DNA of 54,511 bases from a virus, in the IMG/VR virus record IMGVR_UViG_3300009082_000303, positions 1 to 54,511 of that record; one strand, written 5' to 3'. Both the position numbers and the translations under genes were made by a program. The notes under the pieces were generated by a model. It made no database searches. It was not told the DNA's origin and worked only from the letters and a program-made list of their open reading frames with translations. Positions 28,901 to 37,664 of this stretch are shown piece after piece; the first letter of the stretch is position 1, and the number at the start of each line of letters is the position of its first letter.

Positions 28901-30367
28901 ATTGATAGGGGCAAAATCAACAACAGATTGGAAAACTCTAATTTTCTGCCTCGATGCATCAGGCAGCGCAGCATCTGAGGCAAGATAAGGGCTAGTAACA
29001 GCGTTGATAGCATCTCTAAGCTCTTCTGCATTAGCATAGTTATCCAAATTAAGGACTTCTATATAGCTCCTTCTATCTTGAACTCCTACCCACTCAAGGA
29101 CTAAAGCGTTAGGGTAGTTAGTTGGTGATATTTTATAGGAGGCTGAAGAGAAGAAACTCCTTGAATTAGGATATATTGTTACAGAGAAATCAAGAGGAAA
29201 TTCTTTTTGAATAAAAATACTATATAATGTATTTTCTTTTGTTGGATATAAAGTCGTAAGAGATGCATACTCAGTACCCGTCCATATATTATTGGTCATA
29301 TTTGACCAAGATCTTCCCCCATCTGTAGTCTTTAATATAATGCCATTTCTACCAATGACTAAACCGTCATTCAGATTAAAAAATGCTACAGAGGTTAAAT
29401 CCTCTATTACCTGCAGGCTATTCGATGCATCGATTATAGTTTGAGATGTCCAAGAATTTCCACCATCATTTGTAATAAGTAAAGTGCCAGTATCTCCTAC
29501 TACCCACCCTACTGCTGTATCAAAGAAAAAGACACCATTGAAGTTTGTAGAAATACCACTAGTCTGCTCAATAAGTTCAAAATTTGTACCATCAATAGTA
29601 AGCAGAACTGTACCGCTATCACCTACAACACATACTGTTGTATCATCTATGATATATAAGTCATTAAGAACATTAGTTATGTTAGTAGTAATCACTGTCC
29701 AACTTTCTCCACCATTGACCGTCTTAATTATATACCCGTTGTTACCAACAGCATATCCTAAGTAAGCATCATGGAATTTAACTTTATTGAAAGTTACTGC
29801 AACAGGAGTTTCTTTTGATACCCAATTATTACCACCATCTATAGTTTTAAGTATAACACCGTTATCCCCAAGCGCCCAACCAATCTGGTCATTAAACATA
29901 TAAACTGTATTAAGGTTACTAACTTTACGAAGATTCTGAGGTTTGGATTCACTTGTTCCCGGAGAAAGCAAAGATCTCCAAACTTCTAAGAAAACTCCAT
30001 CTACTCTACTTCCAGAGCGAAGCTCAAAATCAGATAGATTAATAGCATTAACGTGTGGCAAAGATGTTCCTGTATTGGTTACATAGATAGGCCATCCATT
30101 TACCAAAGCTACCTCAGGTTTGGAACCCTCAGGGTCCTGAGTATAGAAGTAGTTCTCTAAAGATTTATCAGTGAAGAAGGGCCTGTAACTAAGCCACCCA
30201 GAGGGCATATGTGCCGTACTCTTCTGAGTAAGAAGCTCCAATTGCTGCTGTGCTTCATTCAGTTCGGAGGAAAGAGGGGGTTTACCCTTCTGAAAAAATA
30301 CTTTATCATAGGCATAACCAAGGCCATCATATACACTAAATACTTCATTTCCTAAATTCTTAGCCAT
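25937..30367 (-). CDS. Large tail/baseplate protein with an inserted seven-bladed Ycf48/BNR-like propeller (1476 aa)
   Basis: The framework is the same as the 1099-residue protein at 1793-5092: VFFQKGKPPLSSELNEAQQ, MPSGWL, VNGWP, FLEVW (~126-130), then ETTKRVQIQYRIR (~620-632), DGYSWAIPM, DIVDIR and a KPIVRM end. Between FLEVW and IYPEGNIQ lies an insertion of ~450 residues with seven blades of the form GW(A/V).G..G.I..T.DGG..W, at about 163, 204, 245, 287, 335, 517 and 558. A further nested segment (~365-505) sits between blades five and six. Ycf48-type propellers assist photosystem II assembly in plastids and cyanobacteria, but relatives occur widely in bacterial surface proteins. Here a binding role is more likely. 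ATG 30367 has AAAGGA 8 nt upstream. Confidence 0.85.
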   Translation of the reverse strand: MAKNLGNEVFSVYDGLGYAYDKVFFQKGKPPLSSELNEAQQQLELLTQKSTAHMPSGWLSYRPFFTDKSLENYFYTQDPEGSKPEVALVNGWPIYVTNTGTSLPHVNAINLSDFELRSGSRVDGVFLEVWRSLLSPGTSESKPQNLRKVSNLNTVYMFNDQIGWALGDNGVILKTIDGGNNWVSKETPVAVTFNKVKFHDAYLGYAVGNNGYIIKTVNGGESWTVITTNITNVLNDLYIIDDTTVCVVGDSGTVLLTIDGTNFELIEQTSGISTNFNGVFFFDTAVGWVVGDTGTLLITNDGGNSWTSQTIIDASNSLQVIEDLTSVAFFNLNDGLVIGRNGIILKTTDGGRSWSNMTNNIWTGTEYASLTTLYPTKENTLYSIFIQKEFPLDFSVTIYPNSRSFFSSASYKISPTNYPNALVLEWVGVQDRRSYIEVLNLDNYANAEELRDAINAVTSPYLASDAALPDASRQKIRVFQSVVDFAPINKPSELRPSSGVIPNRTTTDISFSIQDRAWVCGSNGLLITTENSGAKWRVLSAGTGVDLYDLFFVNEALGWVVGYEGTIIKYDPNNIDNQYEEQDSDLEVRTKGRIYPEGNIQSEATDYLEDNMIDPNVGVETTKRVQIQYRIRVVDGIDPFNFPEAGLGAQYVYSMGPNTGITDAGSYTFENMGSSNGDYGLWRSRCRNTHDGYSWAIPMFFVSRRNSSPFNIESNINGSTYYELNAIRPDGLTYTEIVSDDIVDIRRKIVVNTMSGILEKNLDLLLQNQLKTKIDNKDNRGTQFSTSILSVDTYTGIGDITNLATGAVSSTAVIRDDIKTVNSNITPVETELTFGPREKALYINETALYSAFIIRDSAVTSERVQGTWEGLGTDSVVFTLTGNNPTGDNIQYQITATYLDFSGVGLSRIPVQPLGMKYIPDDTNSSLFYRGINVFNNDEVIEYLDERVSGYKDYTILYSAKTIQNTVDMQNLYKDIGNLPENDIEFKRSLRKFHGQQFRGSLVEYHYFFQAIEPTSVIRVPKNLSGYGVFSVKSVSSINGSVYKISKDFRTWSSLRDRELTDSGVDKTYILIYLDEAFVVPSNTIVEVVMEVTTTSDATTANDLGLPLNHKGENQQALRAPYMVNFNVSSKGIEGFYKSVLFPVLLTTDDQREFTIDLRNASSAFPELLNGLILGISSFSTSEKQYEMFAWYPEISIIPDETVYTVLPILSISPTDDEPDITGMGTVAAKFRIDPRVTTHSGTIYVPLLVKQITFENLTQTTTTNILYRYRPYQTLNSLPDSLDVEIMKCSEFLYISNLGTGATPDIKGEPYESPIDNIPVNDPDFLSENMFTNVDDLDFSNFSIDSGFVKLPAIIGRTVGSSLTLSQPNNVGDKLGRAYYAACSEEFRIQAEHMSVANPRKVFIPMLARIRSDIISPFVRGELVLLIFSKVYRARTENQVGFFEDDDIEYQPGYTETAETSVGIYRLQNKPIVRM
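28643..29929 (-). other. Seven-bladed propeller insertion inside the 1476-residue protein
   Basis: These bases encode residues ~147-575. Six of the seven blades show the full or nearly full GW..G..G.(I/L)..T.(D/N)GG..W signature; the third and seventh lack the final Trp. The segment is absent from the paralogue at 1793-5092, where FLEVW is followed almost at once by IYPYGN, so the borders are well defined by comparison. Confidence 0.75.
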
Positions 30368-30369
30368 CT

Positions 30370-33300
30370 TTATAATCCTTTTTTGACCGCTGAATCCTCT
30401 ACTATATCTATGTCCTTCAAACTTACAGAATCTACTAACAAATACTCTATCTCACTTGTTGTTATATCATGGGACAATATCTCATCAGCTGGATATAAGA
30501 CATAGTATGCTGCTTTGTAATTCTTAGTCTGCGGAGGGGCTCCATCTTTTGTGCTTACAACGATCTTCCCATCAGCCTGTATATAGGCTCTTCCTGGCCC
30601 TTTAGCTACATCATTCGGGTTAGTCATAAGAAGAAGAGTTATATTATCTTCATATATAGCTCTGAAAAGATTAGATTCCCCACCGTTTTCAGTTGTGCTG
30701 TATGTAAGAGCACTGTTAAGAGTCCTGTATGATGTGACTCCACTACTACTTGTTCTCTGGTACACTTCAAAAGTAAGATTTCCGAGATCATCTAATGGAA
30801 TGAAAGAGCCATTTCTCTTCATCATTCTCTGTAGAGGTAGTTGAACACTTTTTACCCCAGGCACTTTCCTTACGACATCAACAAGAGCCGATTGAGTAAA
30901 AGTCTCTCCCATCTTAAGTTTATCAAGATAATTAGATATAGATGTCTGGATACGAGACTTCATTATAGTTCTATCCGATTCGATAAATCTTTGATCAACA
31001 CTCCCTGACTTTACAACGACCATACTTAAGTCTATTTTATTTCCTATAGCCTGCTTAACAAGAACATCAGCTGTCGCATGCTTCATACTATCTACGGAAG
31101 TCTGAACCTGTGAAATAAGACTATTTGCTGTGTAAGTTACCAAGAAATTTTCATTAGCTTGATAATCTACTGAGACCCTGGCTCCAGATCTTATTTTACT
31201 AAACTGAAGTAGATTAACGTAGGTGCTATCCACCTCACTGCCTACTGTGATAGTATAATCTATGTTGTTTTTATATATAATAGTCAAATCCTCGGAATTC
31301 TTAACTACTATAGATGAAAGGTCCACTCCCTTTAGATTCAGTTGAGCGGGAAGATTAAGTATCATATCATGGAGTTCCCCAGTTACCGTCCTAAATTCAA
31401 TATCAGTCTGTCCAAAAACTCTTTCATTATCTTGAAATAAGAATTCTATCCCATAACTTGACAATGACGACTCCCCTGTTAAAAGAGGATCTTCTAACTC
31501 TACAAGCCTGTATTGGTCCTGTGGAACCTGTGACCCATCTGACCTATAGACAGAAACGATATCTAATACAGGCTGATGTTGCAAAACAAGAACATTAGAA
31601 CTTATATAAGTATAGTCTACCTCTATAACATCCAATGTAGCCATACCTATCACTAAATTTGTCTGATTAGGGGATAACAGTATAGTATCACCATCTCCTA
31701 TGATACTATAATTAGTAAGGCTGTAATCTTTTCCTCTTGTTATATTTCTTACCCTATTAACAATAACAATCGGTGTTGTAGATGTTACTTTTGGATTTTT
31801 TGTTATTACTCTAAAATCAGAGGCGCTAGTTACAAAGAACTGCTCTCCCGTCTGTTTCCCATAGACATCAGTTGGATGCTCAAACTTGAAAGCCACCTGG
31901 TCTGCATACTGTAATACACGACTTCCTTTTATATATAGGTCTACTTTACCACCAATATGTTTATTGGAATCAGCATCAAAATCTCTTACCATGAGACCGT
32001 CGCCCGCTACTTCAGTCCTTACCTGTTCTACTCCTGGTATGTCCATAGCGACTCTTGCATACCCTGCCTCAGTCCCTCTATCTACAGATGCTATACCAAG
32101 TTTGCATCTCTCTACTAATTTGGTATTGTTTTCTCTATTCTCTCCAAAATCGGTAGGATCTTCATTTACTACCTGAACTGTAGATGGTAGGCCAGTAACT
32201 ACAGTTATTGAATTAGCTGGAACATTTCCGCCAAATCCTGCTAAGGGAGCCTCTATATCTGCTACTATTTCATACCTATTTTTTATAGTATTGAAATAGT
32301 ACTCAGGGTTTGAAGCATCGATTATTCTGGTGCCTATGACTGAGAAATTTACAGAATTTATTCCTTGGGAAGAATCTCCTGGATAAGTAACTATTGTCCC
32401 ACTCGATATTATGATACTGGTAGTAGGAGCGCTATTAACATAAAATGTGACTTTTCCACGAGATTTAGTTGCTTCATTTCTTATTATATTATAATCAGAT
32501 GCCTTCTTATCAAACTGATCATCTATTAATACCTGAAGAGTGGCTCCATCCTTTATATTTAAAGCGTCCGCTAATCTCTTCTTACCTATATTATAACTCA
32601 TAGGGTCACTGACCCCATCTCCGTCACTGTCATCAAAAGTTAGTAAAGCATCTAAAGATAGTATCTTAAACGCAAAATCTTGAATTACGTAATATCTTTC
32701 AAACTCATTAGATACAGGATCTATAGTATCCCTTACTACAGATCCACCTATAACATTAATTACATTATTATCGCTCATTAATGTCTTTGATATGGAAAAA
32801 AGAACATCAGAACGAGACCTTCCAGGTAAGTCTCTAAATTGAGAAGTCAGATTTAAAAATCCACCCTCTAACTCAACAGAGAAGCTACTCTCAATCACTT
32901 GATTCAAAGACCTATCAAAAGCTACTGCTGTAGCTGCAAAATAATAAATGATATCTTGATTAAGAGTCGCGCCATCAGAAAGAAATACATTAGATATCTT
33001 TCCCTCTGTTACCAGTCTTGTAAGTACCACTGAGGTAAGGGAAAAAGTGAGATATTCGTTATCTACCTGCCTTGTTTTTATAGTCTGAACTGTAATATCC
33101 CCTGTGGTATCCGTAATCGAGGTATCTGCTATAGCTACTGTTTCTGTTTCAATATCATCTATCTCAGTAACGTAGGTTTCATTCATTTGGACATAACCGT
33201 TAGACCCACCACCAGGGGTAAGACTTACATAGAAGTTCACACCTACTATATCACTGTTTGAATTAGGAGTAATGGCATCAACTGGAACCATTACTTTTAT

Positions 33301-33783
33301 AGTATCCTTAGCTCTTTTTATCTTTACCCCAGTAGGTATACCTATACTTGAAGTTATGGAGGTATCCCTAACTAAACTTGCAGTAACAGAGGAAGTAGTA
33401 CTTTCCTCTATAAAATATCCTGGGCCCTGATTAACACTTATTCTCTTTACTGTTTTAAACTCAAAAAGTATACTATCCCCATTTAAAAACTCAACTATTC
33501 CGTCTGTACTTAGATACCACGGAATCTCAGTTACATTAATATATGTTGTTCCTACTGTAATACCTGTTGTAGTCCAATTAGAATAGGGGTCTGTAACTCC
33601 GTCTCTTGTAAGCAGGTACCTAAACTCTACGGTAAAAAAAGCATTGTCTTCTAATGCCTCGGGGTCAAAAGGAATAGTCCCTGAAATATCCTGTACAAGA
33701 TTAGAGGTATAGTATATACTACTCGTACCTGGAGATGTCCAAGAAGTTATAGGATACAGTATTATAGGGGATGCTACTGTCAT
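30370..33783 (-). CDS. Baseplate J-like protein, large variant (1137 aa)
   Basis: Residues ~520-650 carry the J-like core: VPANSITVVTGLP, then ENRENNTKLVERCKLGIASV, GTEAGYARVAMDIPGVEQV and KVDLYIKGS. This pattern is typical of baseplate J/gp47/T4 gp6-family proteins, which form the ring of wedge arms. The C-terminal part (KSRIQTSISNYLDKLKMGETFTQSALVDVVRKVPGVKSVQLPL) is also typical. At 1137 residues it is much longer than P2 gpJ (about 300) or T4 gp6 (about 660). It has extra beta-rich N-terminal sequence and a segment at ~673-728 shared with the 3395-residue giant. Its ATG overlaps the preceding stop (TAATG), so it is translationally coupled to the gp25-like gene, the usual order for these two. 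Confidence 0.85.
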   Translation of the reverse strand: MTVASPIILYPITSWTSPGTSSIYYTSNLVQDISGTIPFDPEALEDNAFFTVEFRYLLTRDGVTDPYSNWTTTGITVGTTYINVTEIPWYLSTDGIVEFLNGDSILFEFKTVKRISVNQGPGYFIEESTTSSVTASLVRDTSITSSIGIPTGVKIKRAKDTIKVMVPVDAITPNSNSDIVGVNFYVSLTPGGGSNGYVQMNETYVTEIDDIETETVAIADTSITDTTGDITVQTIKTRQVDNEYLTFSLTSVVLTRLVTEGKISNVFLSDGATLNQDIIYYFAATAVAFDRSLNQVIESSFSVELEGGFLNLTSQFRDLPGRSRSDVLFSISKTLMSDNNVINVIGGSVVRDTIDPVSNEFERYYVIQDFAFKILSLDALLTFDDSDGDGVSDPMSYNIGKKRLADALNIKDGATLQVLIDDQFDKKASDYNIIRNEATKSRGKVTFYVNSAPTTSIIISSGTIVTYPGDSSQGINSVNFSVIGTRIIDASNPEYYFNTIKNRYEIVADIEAPLAGFGGNVPANSITVVTGLPSTVQVVNEDPTDFGENRENNTKLVERCKLGIASVDRGTEAGYARVAMDIPGVEQVRTEVAGDGLMVRDFDADSNKHIGGKVDLYIKGSRVLQYADQVAFKFEHPTDVYGKQTGEQFFVTSASDFRVITKNPKVTSTTPIVIVNRVRNITRGKDYSLTNYSIIGDGDTILLSPNQTNLVIGMATLDVIEVDYTYISSNVLVLQHQPVLDIVSVYRSDGSQVPQDQYRLVELEDPLLTGESSLSSYGIEFLFQDNERVFGQTDIEFRTVTGELHDMILNLPAQLNLKGVDLSSIVVKNSEDLTIIYKNNIDYTITVGSEVDSTYVNLLQFSKIRSGARVSVDYQANENFLVTYTANSLISQVQTSVDSMKHATADVLVKQAIGNKIDLSMVVVKSGSVDQRFIESDRTIMKSRIQTSISNYLDKLKMGETFTQSALVDVVRKVPGVKSVQLPLQRMMKRNGSFIPLDDLGNLTFEVYQRTSSSGVTSYRTLNSALTYSTTENGGESNLFRAIYEDNITLLLMTNPNDVAKGPGRAYIQADGKIVVSTKDGAPPQTKNYKAAYYVLYPADEILSHDITTSEIEYLLVDSVSLKDIDIVEDSAVKKGL

Positions 33784-34529
33784 TAACTAGCTATCCTTTG
33801 TCTAAGTTGACTCAACTCAAGAAGTTGAGTATATTCTAACTTTTTTCCACTTTGAGCTGTAAAACTAACTACAACCTGCAAAGTAGTAGGGTCTGTTTGA
33901 TCCTGTTGAACATCAACGGAAAGAAGCTGTCCAAATAATTCTCCCGATGAAACTGGACGACCAGTAGCCACCAGCTGCTTCTGCATGTCCTTCAGTTTAT
34001 CTATTGTCGTATTTATTTCTTCAGTTATCTTAGTAGTAAGTAATTGACCGTCTAAAATCTTCATACCTATCATATCTTGTAGTCCAGTACCCATCCATGT
34101 CTGATACTTATTACTCCCTAACCTTGTAACTATATACTTTTCAACGTTTTGTATAAGAAGAAACTCATCTCGCGTAGTTAGTAAGTCTCCTCCAGAAGTA
34201 TATGTAAGATCATCCAAGTATCGGGCTCCTTCACACTTTGGGCAAGAATTAGTAAAAGTTGTATAGCTTACCTCTATAATAGGATTAAAAATTTTTATCT
34301 TCTGCCTCAAGGATAAATATGACATTTTTTGTAGTGTAAGGTCTGTTGTATCTTCCTGTACACTATAGGCACTCTTATCTACTAATATAAAATTAACCTT
34401 AAGAGCTACGGATGCTTTAGAAGCTATTGGATATGTAACGTCTATTCTCTTAGCATCCAAGCTTAAGACACCTGTATCCCAGTTTATCTTATGGTCACAC
34501 TTATTCTGTATTTTTAAATCGATAGACAT
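33783..34529 (-). CDS. Baseplate wedge protein, gp25/W-like candidate with possible zinc site (248 aa)
   Basis: The start is ATG 34529 (MSIDLKIQNKCDHK), with GAGG 7 nt upstream; an in-frame TTG four codons earlier is less likely. The C-terminal ~150 residues have the general layout of gp25/gpW-type wedge proteins (LLTTRDEFLLIQNVEKYIV, NKYQTWMGTGLQDMIG, then a final pair of strands). The family's hallmark EPR motif is not evident. The N-terminal half has C-x-H near residue 10 and CPKC near residue 92, which could bind one zinc ion. Its place directly before the J-like gene, with a TAATG overlap, supports a wedge role. The assignment rests on context as much as on sequence. Confidence 0.65.
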   Translation of the reverse strand: MSIDLKIQNKCDHKINWDTGVLSLDAKRIDVTYPIASKASVALKVNFILVDKSAYSVQEDTTDLTLQKMSYLSLRQKIKIFNPIIEVSYTTFTNSCPKCEGARYLDDLTYTSGGDLLTTRDEFLLIQNVEKYIVTRLGSNKYQTWMGTGLQDMIGMKILDGQLLTTKITEEINTTIDKLKDMQKQLVATGRPVSSGELFGQLLSVDVQQDQTDPTTLQVVVSFTAQSGKKLEYTQLLELSQLRQRIAS

Positions 34530-34555
34530 ATAAAGCCTCAATAATTAGGAGATTA

Positions 34556-36007
34556 TTAGACTCTAAGCTCTGGGTCATCTATAAGTAGTTGGTCCCTAGC
34601 TTTTTGTGCCTGAATAACTCTTTTATCCATAGCTACCCCATTAACATAGACAACATCAGCCTTCTTTATGAAGGTAGTCGTAGTACCTGATGCTACCGCA
34701 GTCTCATCACAGAAAGGAATGCTTCCTCCATACTTTTTACGTATTTTGTCTCTCCAAAATTGCTCTAAAGACTTATTAGCAGCCCCATATAGTATATTCT
34801 GGGCATTAACAAAATTCTTATCCAAAGTAACCATCTTCTTAATGAGGAAACTAAAATCCTTTTGTATATTTGCAGCCAACTTAGTCCAGTCTCCGTCTGC
34901 AATCTTTAAAGCTTCCGCAAACTGTTTCAACTTAGCATTTCTAACTTCTCTTAGCTTCTTTATCTTGTCACTAAGAAAGACAGGGGTATAATCTTTAGCA
35001 ATAATATTATTCAAAGCCTCTGAAGATATATGATTACTTATCTTATTCTTAAGTCTTTTAACTTTCTCATTATCTATAGCCTCACCACCAGATAATGCTT
35101 TAGACTGTCTATCTATAATAGACAGTTTTTCTTCTATAAGCGTATCCTTATACTTTCCTAAAGTATCTAAAACTATTTTTTTATTCTCTACTTTAACAAA
35201 TAGCTGTATTAAATTTTCCCCTACTTTGAATTGTAAGTAGGCTATTAAGTCAGTAACTGTATTTACTCCTGGAAAATTAGGTACATCTAAGGTATCTGTA
35301 GCTATCTCTATTACAGCTTTTCTCTTTGTATTATATCTAAAAGTTCTTTGATTCAACTTTTTTATAAAGTCTGTCATAGCATCTGTAGTACTAAGGTCAT
35401 TAGGTATATCATGTACTATATCTATAAGATCTATTAAGGCATCAATAAGTGTATTATACTCATCCAATATCAATTGGTATTGGTTATACTCTGAATTTTT
35501 TTGTATAACGTTATTTGACCAGTTCTTATACTGAACCTCATACTTTCTTACCAGTGTGGATAGCCTCTGTTCCTCTAACTTCAGTCTTGCTATAAGATAG
35601 TCATAGTCTCTCAAAGTTTTTTCAAAAGGGATGACTTCTCGTATCTCATTTTCAGCTTTGGCCTTTTGTTGGTCAGTGGGATTTACACCATATGACTTTA
35701 TATTATCCTGGCGTGTCTGTTGAGACTCAGGGTCCTTATCTGAAAATTCATTTCTTTGATCAACGGGTGCCGTATCTTCAGGATTACCAGTTTTAGTTAG
35801 TATATCCTTACCTAATATGAATCTTGCTCTTTGTTGCAATAGCTTAGTAATCTGAGATTGCAATTGTTTCTGTTTTATCTTAAGTGAGTTTTTTATCTTA
35901 TTACAAGCATCACCTGAAGTAGCACTAAGTTCCAAAAGATCATAAAAAGTAACAACGTCATCTTTTCTATCGGTTACTCTTACGTCAGAGTCATCTGGCC
36001 TAAACAT
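34556..36007 (-). CDS. Coiled-coil structural protein, unknown (483 aa)
   Basis: I chose ATG 36007 (MFRPDDSDVRV), which overlaps the previous stop as TAATG and has a GGTGGGGG site upstream; a TTG 14 codons earlier lies inside the previous gene. The protein is Lys-, Gln- and Leu-rich and largely helical, with likely coiled coils at ~50-85 (KIKQKQLQSQITKLLQQRAR) and ~150-200 (LIARLKLEEQRLSTLVRKYE). I do not recognise a family. Its place between the Fn3-containing protein and the gp25-like gene suggests a baseplate assembly or scaffold-like component, perhaps bridging hub and wedges. Confidence 0.8.
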   Translation of the reverse strand: MFRPDDSDVRVTDRKDDVVTFYDLLELSATSGDACNKIKNSLKIKQKQLQSQITKLLQQRARFILGKDILTKTGNPEDTAPVDQRNEFSDKDPESQQTRQDNIKSYGVNPTDQQKAKAENEIREVIPFEKTLRDYDYLIARLKLEEQRLSTLVRKYEVQYKNWSNNVIQKNSEYNQYQLILDEYNTLIDALIDLIDIVHDIPNDLSTTDAMTDFIKKLNQRTFRYNTKRKAVIEIATDTLDVPNFPGVNTVTDLIAYLQFKVGENLIQLFVKVENKKIVLDTLGKYKDTLIEEKLSIIDRQSKALSGGEAIDNEKVKRLKNKISNHISSEALNNIIAKDYTPVFLSDKIKKLREVRNAKLKQFAEALKIADGDWTKLAANIQKDFSFLIKKMVTLDKNFVNAQNILYGAANKSLEQFWRDKIRKKYGGSIPFCDETAVASGTTTTFIKKADVVYVNGVAMDKRVIQAQKARDQLLIDDPELRV

Positions 36008-37662
36008 TATTTGCCCCCACCTATTAAAGTCTCTTGGAAAAAGTTCCAAGCACTCATTGAGTTCTTAAGCTCCCTTTCATACTCATCAGCCTCATTTTTT
36101 GGAAAATATAGTTTTGCCGTGTCTTTATTTATAACTGGAAAACCAGCTACTATCACAATTCCAAAATATACCCCCCTCACATCTACTGCCTCGGGGTCCA
36201 TGGTAGCTTCGTTGAACCTCTTAACAAATCCTTCAGTTCCGCCCTGCTCGAAGTCCAAGGTCAGGTACATGATAGTACCCTTTAATCTATAAGAAAGTAG
36301 TATATTAATAATGTTCTTTATAGATGTTACTATTGAAAGATACCCTTGTATCTTATTGGCATAAAAATCCACAAAATTTGTAGCAGCGTCACTGCTGGTT
36401 GTCGTAAACCCAATAAGAGACTCTGAAAAAGAATTCATCCGATCAAAAATAAAACCAAAAGATGGCCCTAACAGGGATCTAATACTTAGTGATAGCCATT
36501 GAGTTTTTATGCTCTCTGGATCTACTGTATTACCATCCTGATCCAAAATCATATACTTCTGAAGCTCAGAGATAGGAATGCACTTAACTGGCGTAGCTGT
36601 TACTCTATTAGATGCTATAGGACTCCTTATATCCTCATATATAGGCTTCTTTGTAAACCAGTTTTTACTAGGTACGCTATAAACTATGTAAAAGTATTTT
36701 GTTCCTTCTATTACGTTTTTATCCTCCAAACTATATTTAGGTCTTCCTATTAAAGACTTTATATACACAGGCTCAAAATCTGAATCTTCATAAATCAATA
36801 TATTTTGGTCCGCCCCATTAACAGTAATAGATTTATTTACTCCATCGTATATTTTGCATCTATATACCCAAAATCCATGGATACCATTAGTCCCAGGGTG
36901 GTTCCAAGATATAGTAATTATTGGAGGATGATCCTCCAGCCATTCTTTCTTCTTACTTAAACTTGGAGTTGCCATAACATTAGTAGGACGAGAGGGCATG
37001 GGATTACTTATACCAAAAAGACTAGCTAATATTTCAAAATTCTCAAGCATATTAGAAAAATTATCAGGATCATTCTGACCCGCCATCCCAGCTATAACAA
37101 GCCCTCCTACTTTTGACTCTGGACCAAACTTAGGAGCATAAGGATCATTTATATCTAAGCATGCTGAAGTCACTCTCGCTTTTAGCTCATCAAAACCATA
37201 ATTAAGTGGGTTCTCAAAGTTATATACCCTTTTATCTACGTCTGGTATTATTACTGTAGCTGCAATAGGGAAGGAAGCTAATGATTCTATGAACTGTTGT
37301 ATCTTCTTAACTAGAACTCTTATAACTACCCCTAATAATCTATTAACTGATTTTATGTCACTTGATACTAATCTTAAAAGCCTTACTGCTATAGTAAGTG
37401 GCTTTGTAACAACATTGTCCATAAAAGTCAAAAATTTATTAGCACCATCTACAAAATCCTTATACTTAGATACATCTATACCTAAAGTGAAATCTTTCCA
37501 ATCGTATCTTCCGCCAGATTTATTCAATATATTATTAGAATCATTTAATGAATCTGGAATATTAATATCATTAATATCTACAGTAGTCGGACTACCAATA
37601 GACTTATCTATCTTAGGTACTACATATAATGATTTTCTACTTGGTACAAATCTAACAGACAT
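36007..37662 (-). CDS. Baseplate-region protein with a fibronectin-III-like domain (551 aa)
   Basis: Residues ~55-130 are helical and hydrophobic (KFLTFMDNVVTKPLTIAVRLL, VVIRVLVKKIQQFIESL). Residues ~225-350 look like a fibronectin type III domain (PTNVMATPSL, ITISWNHPGTNGIHGFWVYR, then GTKYFYIVYSV before the final strands). The C-terminal ~150 residues hold another helical hydrophobic segment (VTSIKNIINILLSYRLKG). The ATG at 37662 has AAAGAGG 5 nt upstream, 2 nt after the stop of the small gene. I cannot name the family. A structural role beside the wedge is inferred. The hydrophobic helices could pack in the tail, since a free membrane protein is unlikely here. Confidence 0.8.
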   Translation of the reverse strand: MSVRFVPSRKSLYVVPKIDKSIGSPTTVDINDINIPDSLNDSNNILNKSGGRYDWKDFTLGIDVSKYKDFVDGANKFLTFMDNVVTKPLTIAVRLLRLVSSDIKSVNRLLGVVIRVLVKKIQQFIESLASFPIAATVIIPDVDKRVYNFENPLNYGFDELKARVTSACLDINDPYAPKFGPESKVGGLVIAGMAGQNDPDNFSNMLENFEILASLFGISNPMPSRPTNVMATPSLSKKKEWLEDHPPIITISWNHPGTNGIHGFWVYRCKIYDGVNKSITVNGADQNILIYEDSDFEPVYIKSLIGRPKYSLEDKNVIEGTKYFYIVYSVPSKNWFTKKPIYEDIRSPIASNRVTATPVKCIPISELQKYMILDQDGNTVDPESIKTQWLSLSIRSLLGPSFGFIFDRMNSFSESLIGFTTTSSDAATNFVDFYANKIQGYLSIVTSIKNIINILLSYRLKGTIMYLTLDFEQGGTEGFVKRFNEATMDPEAVDVRGVYFGIVIVAGFPVINKDTAKLYFPKNEADEYERELKNSMSAWNFFQETLIGGGK

Positions 37663-37664
37663 AT

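Noticed and set aside
28732-29037. Minus-strand frame of 101 codons within the 1476-residue gene
   Set aside because: It overlaps the propeller coding sequence in another frame, is Leu/Ile-rich without a domain, and has no separate ribosome binding site.
36007-36049. TTG start at 36049 for the coiled-coil protein
   Set aside because: It lies in the previous gene; the ATG at 36007 forms a TAATG overlap with a G-rich ribosome site, which fits the pattern of neighbouring genes.
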